Source of the DNA: Microbacterium ulmi
GTDB lineage: Bacteria; Actinomycetota; Actinomycetes; Actinomycetales; Microbacteriaceae
Direction of reading: 5' to 3'
NCBI RefSeq assembly: GCF_011759705.1
Contig: NZ_JAAOZF010000001.1
Span: 1,857,152 to 1,921,151, forward strand
DNA: 64,000 nt
Of this stretch, positions 35,648 to 42,915 are shown in pieces. Numbering within the stretch: the first letter of the stretch is position 1; each line of letters opens with the position of its first letter. The notes under the pieces were generated by a model that saw nothing but the letters and a program-made list of their open reading frames with translations, made no database searches and was not told the origin of the DNA. The position numbers and the translations under genes are program-made.

Positions 35648-35703
35648 CGGCGATCTCTCGCAAAGTCGCCGAATCAACGAGGATTCGCGGGTCTCGGGCC
35701 CGC
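35648..35703 (+). ncRNA. Structured leader: three abutting hairpins before the MaoC/ABC operon
   Basis: Downstream of the promoter, three stems follow with no linkers. Stem 1 is CGGCGA/TCGCCG (35648-35653 with 35666-35671). Stem 2 is GAATC/GATTC (35671-35675 with 35682-35686, sharing base 35671 with stem 1 as drawn, loop AACGAG). Stem 3 is GCGGG/CCCGC (35687-35691 with 35699-35703). The ribosome binding site GAGGGGG (35705-35711) begins two bases after stem 3. This compact layout suggests a cis-regulatory RNA or riboswitch. I could not match it to a known class. Confidence 0.45.
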
Positions 35704-35719
35704 TGAGGGGGTACTGCCG

Positions 35720-36187
35720 GTGCTGAACAAGACCATCGCAGATCTGGAACCGGGCGACGTCTTCGAACCTGTGAGATACGTACTCACCTCGTTCATGTGC
35801 GCTGTCTATGCCCACGGTGTGGAAGAGACGGCGGAGTGCTACTACTCAGACGCCAACCCGTACGGGCGTCAGCTGCGTCCACCCACGATGGTGCATGTCG
35901 ACAAGCTGAGGCTGCTCGAGGCGAACTGCGACGAGGAGCGACGCATCGCCGGGATGCGCGCCGAAGCCGCGCGCATCCACTACGAGTACTCCGCCGTCCA
36001 CCACTCGCCGGCGTTCGTCGGCGAGGAGATCGTCGTGAGCGGACGGATCACCGACAAGTACGTCAAGCGCGGCCGGCGGTTCCTGGCCTACGAGATCCGT
36101 ATCGAGACGGCGGACGGCCGACTCGTCACGACCTACGACGACATCACCCTGCTGGACTACGCGAAGGTCGAGGAGGCCGCGGCATGA
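35720..36187 (+). CDS. MaoC-like hotdog protein, subunit A of cassette 1
   Basis: 155-residue single hotdog. It begins IADLEPGDVFEPVRYVLTSF and contains AVHHSPAFVGEEIVVSGRIT and DKYVKRGRRFLAYEIRIETA. It lacks an obvious catalytic His/Asp pair and is coupled (ATGA) to the next hotdog gene, so it is probably the structural subunit of a heterodimeric enoyl-CoA hydratase/dehydratase. GTG 35720 follows GAGGGGG by eight bases. It is clearly homologous to the gene at 36766. Confidence 0.82.
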   Translation: MLNKTIADLEPGDVFEPVRYVLTSFMCAVYAHGVEETAECYYSDANPYGRQLRPPTMVHVDKLRLLEANCDEERRIAGMRAEAARIHYEYSAVHHSPAFVGEEIVVSGRITDKYVKRGRRFLAYEIRIETADGRLVTTYDDITLLDYAKVEEAAA

Positions 36188-36678
36188 CCACTACGATCGA
36201 CATCCCCCGCTACACCGTCGGCCAGGTGCTGATCGGTCCCGTGCGCACCCTCTCGCTGCAGCGTGTCACGTGGTACAGCACGGGCCAGCTGGGAGCCGCG
36301 ACCGGTGTGCCTCACGAGTTCCAGGACAACATCCACACGAACCCCGAGTACGCCAAGGAACAAGGCCTGCCGGGCATGATCGCGGACGGGATGCACTCGA
36401 CGAACTGGATCTCGTCGCTGCTGTGGGACAGCTTCGGATACCACTACATCGAGAACGGCACGCTTCGGACGAAGTTCATCAAGCCTGTGTGGGTGCCCTC
36501 GCCGATCACGTGCAAGGCCGAGGTCACCGCGGTCGAGGACGACGGCCCACAGCGCACGCGCTATGTGCTGTCGGTCTGGAACGAGGATGCCGAGGGCACC
36601 AAGCTCACGGTCGGCGACGCGAGCGTCGTCGTCGACGAGACGATCGCGGACATCGTGCGGCAACGCGCCGCCTCGTGA
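36184..36678 (+). CDS. MaoC-like hotdog dehydratase, subunit B of cassette 1
   Basis: 164-residue hotdog. The core NIHTNPEYAKEQGLPGMIAD matches the MaoC hydratase motif region with its catalytic histidine, but the Asp expected five residues before that His is Phe here (EFQDNIH). Later segments GTLRTKFIKPVWVPSPITCK and VEDDGPQRTRYVLSVWNED are typical of the fold. It probably hydrates or dehydrates a CoA ester together with the preceding subunit. ATG 36184 overlaps the upstream stop. Confidence 0.82.
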   Translation: MTTTIDIPRYTVGQVLIGPVRTLSLQRVTWYSTGQLGAATGVPHEFQDNIHTNPEYAKEQGLPGMIADGMHSTNWISSLLWDSFGYHYIENGTLRTKFIKPVWVPSPITCKAEVTAVEDDGPQRTRYVLSVWNEDAEGTKLTVGDASVVVDETIADIVRQRAAS

Positions 36679-36682
36679 CCGA

Positions 36683-36721
36683 CTCGGGGCCCGGCCCGTC
36701 GGGTCCCGAGCCGATCGGCTC
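36683..36721 (+). other. Intra-operon hairpin between the two MaoC cassettes
   Basis: CTCGGGGCCCG (36683-36693) pairs with CGGGTCCCGAG (36700-36710), 11 bp with one G-U pair and a 6-base loop. The perfect 14-bp palindrome GAGCCGATCGGCTC (36708-36721) overlaps its 3' end. Located 4 bp after the cassette-1 stop, it could be a terminator, an attenuator or an mRNA-processing site setting cassette ratios. Confidence 0.55.
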
Positions 36722-36765
36722 ATCGAGAGTTCATCGTTCTGGCGATTCGGAGAAGAGAGAGCACA

Positions 36766-37236
36766 ATGCTGGACGGCTATATCAGCGACCTTGAGGCGGG
36801 GGACATCCTGCGTCCGGTCGAGTACGAACTGACGGATCTCATCGCGTCCGAGTACGCGCACGGGGTCGAGGACGCGACGGAGTTCTTCCACTCCCCGCAG
36901 AACCCGCTCGGCGGGCAGGTGCGGACCGTCACGGCGGCCCACGTCGACAAGATGCGCGTGCTCGAGGAGAGCTGCACGAAGGAGCGGCGCATCGCGGGCA
37001 ACAACGCGCCGGACTGGCGCATCCACTACGAGTTCGAGGTCGAGAACTTCAGCCCGGCCTTCGTGGGCGAGCGCCTGCGGGTGACGGGGCGGGTCGTGGA
37101 CGTGTACGTCAAGCGCGGAAGGCGATTCATCCAGTTCGAGTTCGAGACGAGCACCGTCGACGGCCGGAAGGTGTCGATCCTGCGCGATCGGACCCTGCTG
37201 CGCTATCAGCCCGAGACCGAAGGGACGGCAGCCTGA
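36766..37236 (+). CDS. MaoC-like hotdog protein, subunit A of cassette 2
   Basis: 156-residue paralogue of the protein at 35720. Shared segments include YAHGVEDATE, VDKMRVLEE, RRIAG, FSPAFVGERLRVTGRV and DVYVKRGRRFIQF. AGAGAGAG precedes ATG 36766. The stop and the next ATG overlap (TGATG). It presumably forms a heterodimer with the downstream subunit B. Divergence from cassette 1 (roughly half of the residues identical by eye) implies an old duplication with a distinct substrate or step. Confidence 0.82.
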   Translation: MLDGYISDLEAGDILRPVEYELTDLIASEYAHGVEDATEFFHSPQNPLGGQVRTVTAAHVDKMRVLEESCTKERRIAGNNAPDWRIHYEFEVENFSPAFVGERLRVTGRVVDVYVKRGRRFIQFEFETSTVDGRKVSILRDRTLLRYQPETEGTAA

Positions 37237-37685
37237 TGGGCGATGTGAAGACTCTCGAGGCGGGCGCCGAGATCGCCGGCGCACGCAAGGTGGCGACGGC
37301 CCAGCGCATCTTCTGGTACGGCTCCGGGTTCATGACGGCCAACGCCGGCGAGCGCCGGGAGGTCATCACCAACATCCACACGGACGACGAGTTCGCCCGT
37401 GAGCAGGGATTCTCGGCGGCGATCGCGGACGGCATGATGTCGGCCAACTGGATCTCGTCGATGCTCATCACGACGTTCGGCGCCGACGCGATCGCCCGCG
37501 GGCACCTGCGCACGAAGTTCATCAGGCCGATCTACGTCGACGAGGGGATCACTCCCCGGGCTCGCGTGATCTCCGTCACCCGGCAACCGGACGGCTCCGA
37601 CAGGTTCGAGCTCGAGGTGTGGGCAGACGACGACGAAGGCGTCAAGCGGACCGTCGGCGACTACGCCGTCACGGTCGACCGCTGA
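37236..37685 (+). CDS. MaoC-like hotdog dehydratase, subunit B of cassette 2
   Basis: 149-residue paralogue of the protein at 36184. The active-site region reads TNIHTDDEFAREQGFSAAIA followed by DGMMSANWISSML; as in its paralogue the catalytic His is present but the upstream Asp is not (VITNIH). GHLRTKFIRPIYVDEGITPR closes the fold. ATG 37236 overlaps the subunit A stop. It is followed after 41 bp by the ABC transporter binding protein, so transporter and dehydratases are probably one operon. Confidence 0.82.
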   Translation: MGDVKTLEAGAEIAGARKVATAQRIFWYGSGFMTANAGERREVITNIHTDDEFAREQGFSAAIADGMMSANWISSMLITTFGADAIARGHLRTKFIRPIYVDEGITPRARVISVTRQPDGSDRFELEVWADDDEGVKRTVGDYAVTVDR

Positions 37686-37726
37686 CACGGGTGGCGACGG
37701 TCGCCCAGACACCAGGAGGAAGAGCA

Positions 37727-38776
37727 ATGAAGCGAATCCACAGAGCAGCCCTTGCGGGCCTCGTCCTGTCCGCCCTGTTCGCCACAGCAGCGTGCTCCGG
37801 TGCGCCGACGGCGGGGCCCAGTGACAGCGCCGAGCCGGACGAGGTCACGCCGGGGACCGTCAATGTGTACACGAGCGAGCTGCTGACGTACTCGGAGGCG
37901 ATCGACGCCGCGTTCATGTCCGCGACGCCGCACCAGGTCATCACAGCGCCCCGCGTGGTCGCGGCCGAGCTGATCCAGCGGATCGAGGCGGAGCAGGCCG
38001 CGGGAGGCGTCCAGGCGGACGTCCTCCAGATCGCCGACAAGTCGATCTGGACGGCGCATCCGGACTGGTTCCTCGACCTCGAGGACCTCGGCCTGGAGAA
38101 CTACGACGCATATCCCGACGACTCGAAGTGGCAGGGCAAGTGCGTCGCGACCGTCATCCAGGCGGGCGGCTTCGTCTACAACACGAGCCTCGTCGACGAG
38201 GCACATGCGCCCAAGACCTGGGAGGATCTGCTCGATCCCTACTTCAAGGACAAGCTGGCCCTCACGGATCCCCGCACGTCCGCGCCGTACATGTCGTGGG
38301 CGTTGAGGATGATGGATGAGTACGGCGCCGACTACCTGAAGGGGATCGCCGCTCAGAACCCGGTCCTGTTCGACAGTGCATCGCCCGCGGCTCAGGACGT
38401 CGCGGCCGGCGCGCACCTCGTGAACGTGCAGGGCTTCGCGAGCAACTCGTCCGAGCTCATCGAGCAGGGCGCGCCGCTGAAATGGGTGCCGGGGTCCGAC
38501 CCGTCGACCGGCCAGGTCACGTGCACGGGCATCTTCGCCGGGACGAAGAACCTCGATGCCGCGAAGGCGTACCTGGACTTCCTGATGACGGCGGACGCGC
38601 AGTCCGTCGGCTGCACCGGGATCGCGGCGGGTTCGCCTCTCGGGAACATCCCGAACTGCATCGAGCTTCCTGAAGGATGGGAGGCGAGCCCGATCGACCC
38701 CGAGACGGGACAGTTCGTCGGCGTCGACGATCAGGCCCTTGTCAGCGAAGCCCTCGCGGCACTCGGACTCGAGTAG
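37727..38776 (+). CDS. ABC transporter substrate-binding lipoprotein (FbpA/AfuA-like)
   Basis: 349-residue lipoprotein. The signal peptide ends in the lipobox TAAC with Cys23. The mature part (VNVYTSELLTYSEAIDAAF; GGVQADVLQIAD; VYNTSLVDEAHAPKTWEDLL) matches family-1-type binding proteins of the ferric-iron/2-aminoethylphosphonate/putrescine group. AGGAGGAAGAGCA precedes ATG 37727. The typical tyrosine pair for Fe(III) is not evident, and the location among CoA-ester enzymes suggests an organic anion rather than iron; this is inference. Confidence 0.86.
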   Translation: MKRIHRAALAGLVLSALFATAACSGAPTAGPSDSAEPDEVTPGTVNVYTSELLTYSEAIDAAFMSATPHQVITAPRVVAAELIQRIEAEQAAGGVQADVLQIADKSIWTAHPDWFLDLEDLGLENYDAYPDDSKWQGKCVATVIQAGGFVYNTSLVDEAHAPKTWEDLLDPYFKDKLALTDPRTSAPYMSWALRMMDEYGADYLKGIAAQNPVLFDSASPAAQDVAAGAHLVNVQGFASNSSELIEQGAPLKWVPGSDPSTGQVTCTGIFAGTKNLDAAKAYLDFLMTADAQSVGCTGIAAGSPLGNIPNCIELPEGWEASPIDPETGQFVGVDDQALVSEALAALGLE

Positions 38777-38799
38777 CGCGTCGTAGAGCAAGCGGCAGC

Positions 38800-38841
38800 G
38801 AGCAGACCGACCGTGCCACCCGTGGCGCGGTCGGTCTGCTC
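38800..38841 (+). other. Very stable intercistronic hairpin between binding protein and ATPase genes
   Basis: GAGCAGACCGACCG (38800-38813) pairs perfectly with CGGTCGGTCTGCTC (38828-38841). The loop itself holds GCCAC/GTGGC, separated from the outer stem by a T-G pair, so up to 20 pairs stack. It ends two bases before the ATPase ribosome binding site (AAGGAG). Such hairpins often stabilise the binding-protein mRNA end or act as a partial terminator, raising binding-protein levels over the membrane parts. Confidence 0.8.
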
Positions 38842-38851
38842 AAGGAGAGTT

Positions 38852-40051
38852 GTGGAGTCCTCAGTGAACCCCCTAGTCCCAGAATCGGTCACGGATGCCG
38901 GAACCGCAGTCGGCGAAGAGTCCGCACAGCGCGTCGTCGTCAGCCTTCGAGGGCTGCAGAAGCGCTTCAAGCGCGCGAGCGGCGAATGGACGGCGGCCGT
39001 CGACGGCGTCAGCCTGGACATCCACTCGGGCGAGCTCGTCGTGCTGCTCGGATCGAGCGGCTGCGGCAAGACGACCACGCTGCGGTGCATCGCGGGGCTC
39101 GAGCAGCCCACGGGCGGCGAGGTCGTGGCCGGCGGCCGCGTCGTGTCATCGTCGGCCGGCATCGTCGTCCCGCCGGAGAAGCGCAACTTCGGGATGATGT
39201 TCCAGTCGTACGCCGTGTGGCCCCACATGTCTGTGTTCGGCAACGTCGCCTATCCGCTCAAGGCCCGCAAGATCTCCAAGGCGCAGATCGAGCAGCGCGT
39301 CGGGGCGGTGCTCGATCTCGTCGGCATCGGGCATCTCCGCGACGAGTATCCGTCCCAGCTCAGCGGCGGCCAGCAGCAGCGCGTCGCCCTCGCACGGTGT
39401 CTCGTCGCGGACCCGCAGGTGATCCTGTTCGACGAGCCGCTGTCGAACGTCGACGCGAAGGTGCGGGAAGACCTCCGGGCCGAGATCCTCGCGATGAAGA
39501 CGCGGATCGGCTTCGGCGGCGTGTACGTCACGCACGATCAGGAGGAGGCGCTCGCGATCGCGGATCGGATCGCCATCATGGATGCCGGGCGCATCGTGCA
39601 GATCGGCACGCCCCGCGAGATCTACGGGCGGCCGAACTCCCTCTTCGTCGCGAACTTCGTCGGGACGATCAACCGCCTCAAGGGCACCGTGACGATAACG
39701 GAGCGTGGACGGGTCGTCGTGTCGACCCTGCTCGGCGACGTCGTCGTGACGGGCGACGGGATCGTGGAGCGCCTCATCGCGGGCCAGGACGTCTGGGTCG
39801 TCATCCGTCCTGAGGCCATCCGCCTCGGCGACGAGGCGCTCGCGCTGGAGAACACGTGGCGGGGTCGGATCGATCAGGAGACGTTCACGGGCGCATCGGG
39901 TCACGTGCGCGTCGCGGTCGGCGATCAGTCGCTGCGGGTGCGGACGGACGGCGGGCGGCAGTTCGACACGGGAGGCGACCTCGCCGTGGGCGTCGCCGCG
40001 GACCGCGTCCGGCTGCTGCTTCCGCACGACTCGGACGGGGCGGTCAGATGA
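38852..40051 (+). CDS. ABC transporter ATP-binding protein (FbpC/PotA-like, with TOBE domain)
   Basis: 399-residue ATPase. Walker A GSSGCGKT, Q-loop with MMFQSYAVWPHM, signature LSGGQQQR, Walker B VILFDEPLSNVD and the switch THDQEE are all present. The C-terminal 120 residues form a TOBE-type domain (VIRPEAIRLG). GTG 38852 is preferred since AAGGAG lies upstream. It energises the fused permease that follows (ATGA overlap) for the lipoprotein-delivered solute. Confidence 0.93.
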   Translation: MESSVNPLVPESVTDAGTAVGEESAQRVVVSLRGLQKRFKRASGEWTAAVDGVSLDIHSGELVVLLGSSGCGKTTTLRCIAGLEQPTGGEVVAGGRVVSSSAGIVVPPEKRNFGMMFQSYAVWPHMSVFGNVAYPLKARKISKAQIEQRVGAVLDLVGIGHLRDEYPSQLSGGQQQRVALARCLVADPQVILFDEPLSNVDAKVREDLRAEILAMKTRIGFGGVYVTHDQEEALAIADRIAIMDAGRIVQIGTPREIYGRPNSLFVANFVGTINRLKGTVTITERGRVVVSTLLGDVVVTGDGIVERLIAGQDVWVVIRPEAIRLGDEALALENTWRGRIDQETFTGASGHVRVAVGDQSLRVRTDGGRQFDTGGDLAVGVAADRVRLLLPHDSDGAVR

Positions 40052-41808
40052 GCGCACCCACGATGCCCCTCTCCCTCCGCCGCAGCCGGAGGGTGCCCGC
40101 GCCGCTGGAGATCGTGAGCCTCGTACTGAGCCTGGCGCTGCTCGTCGTCATCCTGTATCCGCTCATCGCGACGCTGGCGAGGTCGTTCATCGTGGACGGC
40201 ACGCTCGATCTGAGCCCGTTCGCGACCGTGCTCAGCGATCCGCAGTTCCTCGAGGCCGCCAGGAACACGGGCATCCTGTTCGTGACGGCAGGGACCCTCG
40301 CGATCATCGTCGGGTCGTTCTTCGCCTGGGTCAACGAGCGCACCGACGCTCGCATGGGTCGCATCGCGACCCTGCTGCCGCTGGTCACCTTCTTCATCCC
40401 CACGATCGGAATGGCGATCGGCTGGATGTTCCTCGGCCAGGAGACGGTCGGCTACGTCAACGTCGCGCTGCGCGCGGTGCTCGGGCTCTTCGGTGTGGAA
40501 GCGGAGTCCGGTCCGCTCAACATCGCATCGTGGCCGGGCATGATCTTCATGTACACGGTCGAGCTCGTCCCCTATGTGTACCTCATCATGTCCGCGGCGC
40601 TGCGCAACGTCGATCCCTCGCTCGAGGAGGCGTCCCGGATGAGCGGAGCCGGGGCCGCGCGCACAGCTCTGCGCGTGTCGCTGCCGTCCGTCGCGCCCGC
40701 CCTGGGATCGGCCGCGCTGATGGTCCTTCTCGTCTCGATCTCGCTCCTCTCGATCCCTCTGACGATCGGCACGACCGCGCGGATCCCGGTGCTCTCGGTC
40801 TACGTCGTGAGGCTCTCGCACGAGATCCCCGGGCGCATCCCCGAGGTCGTGGCGATCAGCGTGCTCATCGTGATCGTGGTGACGGCCGCCGTCCTGCTGA
40901 ACTACCGGATGGGGCGAGGGTCACGGCATGCGACGATCGGCGGCAAGTCGGGCGGGGGCGCCGTCGTGAAGCTCGGACCGCTCGGCTGGGTGGCGCGCGG
41001 ACTGATGATCGCCTATCTCCTGATCGCCGCCGTGCTGCCGATCCTCGCCCTCGTCGTCGTCGCCCTGCAGCCGTACTGGAGCGGAACGATCGACTTCTCG
41101 ACGCTGAGCTTCCAGCACTTCGGGAACTTCCTGTTCGCGCCCTTCAACCAGGCGCGATCGGCCCTTGTGAACAGCCTCGAACTGGGCCTCATCGCGGCGA
41201 CGGTGCTCATGCTGTTCGCCACCATCACGGTGACCTACGCGGCGCAGAGCCGCAAGAGCATCGTGTCGGGGGCGATCCGCTTCGGCACCAAGCTCCCCAG
41301 CGCCATCTCGCACCTCGTGATCGCGATCTCGCTGTTGATCGCCCTCGGCGGCGCGCCGTTCTTCCTCAAGGGCTCCTACGTCATCCTCGTCATCGCGTAC
41401 CTCGTCATCTACATCCCGCAGGCGTCCATCTCCGCCGAGTCGGCCAGAGCCCAGGTCGGAGAGGAGCTGCTCGAGGCGTCGACGATGGCAGGCGCAGGCA
41501 GCGCCCGGACGATGTCGCGCATCATGACCCCCCTCATGGCGCCCGGCCTGGTCTCCGGGTGGGCGCTCGTGTTCGTGCTCGTGTTCGGCGAGCTCACGGC
41601 GGCGGCCATCCTGTCAGGACCGAGCAACCTCGTCGTCGGCGCCGTCATCTTCAACATCTGGGACTCCGGCATCTTCGCCCAGCTCGCCGTGCTCGGCACG
41701 GCGATCTGCGTCGTGACGGGCGCCGTCGTGGGCACGGTCATGCTCGTGCGGCCGCGCCGTCGCGGCCGTCGTCGGCCGCTCCCGCAGATCGAGACGCCGA
41801 TCCACTGA
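40048..41808 (+). CDS. Fused ABC transporter permease (FbpB/ThiP-like, two permease domains)
   Basis: 586-residue inner-membrane protein with about twelve spans in two homologous halves. Each half has an EAA coupling loop: EEASRMSGAGAARTALRVSL near residue 192 and LEASTMAGAGSARTMSRIMT near 475. This fused arrangement is characteristic of the Fe(III)/thiamine/phosphonate importer branch. It completes the importer with the binding lipoprotein (37727) and ATPase (38852). ATG 40048 overlaps the ATPase stop. Confidence 0.93.
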   Translation: MSAPTMPLSLRRSRRVPAPLEIVSLVLSLALLVVILYPLIATLARSFIVDGTLDLSPFATVLSDPQFLEAARNTGILFVTAGTLAIIVGSFFAWVNERTDARMGRIATLLPLVTFFIPTIGMAIGWMFLGQETVGYVNVALRAVLGLFGVEAESGPLNIASWPGMIFMYTVELVPYVYLIMSAALRNVDPSLEEASRMSGAGAARTALRVSLPSVAPALGSAALMVLLVSISLLSIPLTIGTTARIPVLSVYVVRLSHEIPGRIPEVVAISVLIVIVVTAAVLLNYRMGRGSRHATIGGKSGGGAVVKLGPLGWVARGLMIAYLLIAAVLPILALVVVALQPYWSGTIDFSTLSFQHFGNFLFAPFNQARSALVNSLELGLIAATVLMLFATITVTYAAQSRKSIVSGAIRFGTKLPSAISHLVIAISLLIALGGAPFFLKGSYVILVIAYLVIYIPQASISAESARAQVGEELLEASTMAGAGSARTMSRIMTPLMAPGLVSGWALVFVLVFGELTAAAILSGPSNLVVGAVIFNIWDSGIFAQLAVLGTAICVVTGAVVGTVMLVRPRRRGRRRPLPQIETPIH

Positions 41809-41810
41809 CG

Positions 41811-41849
41811 CAGGCGCCGGTCCGGGGCTCAGGTCTCGATCGGCGCCTG
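41811..41849. terminator. Hairpin between convergent permease and LacI genes
   Basis: CAGGCGCCG (41811-41819) pairs perfectly with CGGCGCCTG (41841-41849). It lies just after the permease stop and covers the end of the convergent LacI gene, so it may terminate both transcripts. The 21-base loop is longer than ideal. Confidence 0.5.
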
Positions 41850-42836
41850 GCCGGTTGATCCGCGCACCATGAGCTCGGGCGAGTAGCGGCGGCTCTCGAA
41901 GGGCAGGTCGGGGTCGTCGAGCCTGCGCAGGAGCATCGAGACCGCGACGTCCGCCATCACGCGGAGCGGCTGGCGCACCGTCGTGAGATCGTACGCGGGC
42001 CAGCTCGACATGCCGATGTCGTCGTACCCGACGATCGACAGCTGTCCGGGCACGGCGATCCCGAGGTCGCGGGCGGCGTCGATCGCGCCGAAGGCCAGAA
42101 GGTCGTTCGCGCAGAGGAGTGCGGTGGGCCTGTCCGGCTCGGACAGCATCGCGGCCGCCTCCGCGTAGGCGGCGTCGTGGGTCGCGTCGCTCGTGACGTC
42201 GAACTTCGCGTCGACCGTGATCCCGTGCTGCGCGAGCTCGGCGATGAAGCCGGAGCGGCGCTCCTGGTTCGTGCTCACCTGGGGAATGCCGCCCAGCACA
42301 CCTACGCGCCGATGACCGAGCTCGACGAGATGTCGCACCGCCGCTTTCGTGCCGCGGGCGTGGTCGCTCGTCAGCTGGTCGCACGCGACGTCGTCGAGCG
42401 AACGGTTCACCAGCACGATGGGAGCACGGCGGTCGAGAGCTTCCTTGAGCGCGGTCGAGCCGTAGCTCGCGGTCGTGAAGATCAGGCCGTCGACGAGCTG
42501 ATCGCGCATGCCGTAGACCGCCTCCTCCTCGAACCCGCCGTGGACGAAGCTCCACAGCAGCATCCTCTTGCCCGCCTTGTGCAGTGCGAGACCGATGGAC
42601 TCGAGAAGCTCGGGATAGAAGGGATTCGTGATGCGCCCGACGACGACCCCGATGACGTTCGTCTTGGTTCCTCGCATCGCCCGCGCCGCCGGATTGGGCG
42701 TGTATCCGGTCTCGTCGAGGACCTTCTGCACGCGCGCGCGCACGGCCCCGCTGACCTCGGGCCTGTTCTGGAGCACGCGCGACACGGTCGACTGCGAGAC
42801 CCCGGCCAGGCGCGCGATATCGCGGCTCGTCACCAC
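41829..42836 (-). CDS. LacI-family transcriptional regulator
   Basis: 335-residue LacI repressor. The DNA-binding head is TSRDIARLAGVSQSTVSRVL, with the hinge NPAARAMRG; the effector domain follows (TNVIGVVVGRITNPFYPELL; DIGMSSWPAYDLTTVRQPL). The start is placed at GTG 42836 (or the adjacent GTG 42833) because GGAGG lies about eight bases before it; an ATG at 42851 lacks a site. It is convergent with the importer and upstream (same strand) of nothing but the Gfo/Idh gene, so targets are uncertain. Confidence 0.88.
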   Translation of the reverse strand: MVTSRDIARLAGVSQSTVSRVLQNRPEVSGAVRARVQKVLDETGYTPNPAARAMRGTKTNVIGVVVGRITNPFYPELLESIGLALHKAGKRMLLWSFVHGGFEEEAVYGMRDQLVDGLIFTTASYGSTALKEALDRRAPIVLVNRSLDDVACDQLTSDHARGTKAAVRHLVELGHRRVGVLGGIPQVSTNQERRSGFIAELAQHGITVDAKFDVTSDATHDAAYAEAAAMLSEPDRPTALLCANDLLAFGAIDAARDLGIAVPGQLSIVGYDDIGMSSWPAYDLTTVRQPLRVMADVAVSMLLRRLDDPDLPFESRRYSPELMVRGSTGQAPIET

Positions 42837-42915
42837 GTCCAGCACCTCCATCGCACGCCGGGGTGAGCGCCGGACCACGAATCACCGCGACGCAACCTTG
42901 TCGGCGTCGCGCGCA

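Noticed and set aside
35648-35719. Assignment of the three-hairpin leader to the c-di-GMP-I riboswitch class because of CGCAAAG
   Set aside because: The GNRA tetraloop, its receptor and the 3' GGUUACCG-like part are missing. Only seven bases match, so I keep it as an unassigned leader.
37727-41808. Naming the importer as a ferric-iron (fbpABC) transporter
   Set aside because: The architecture fits that branch, but the same branch includes phosphonate, thiamine and putrescine systems. No iron-type tyrosine ligands are evident and the operon context is organic-acid catabolism.
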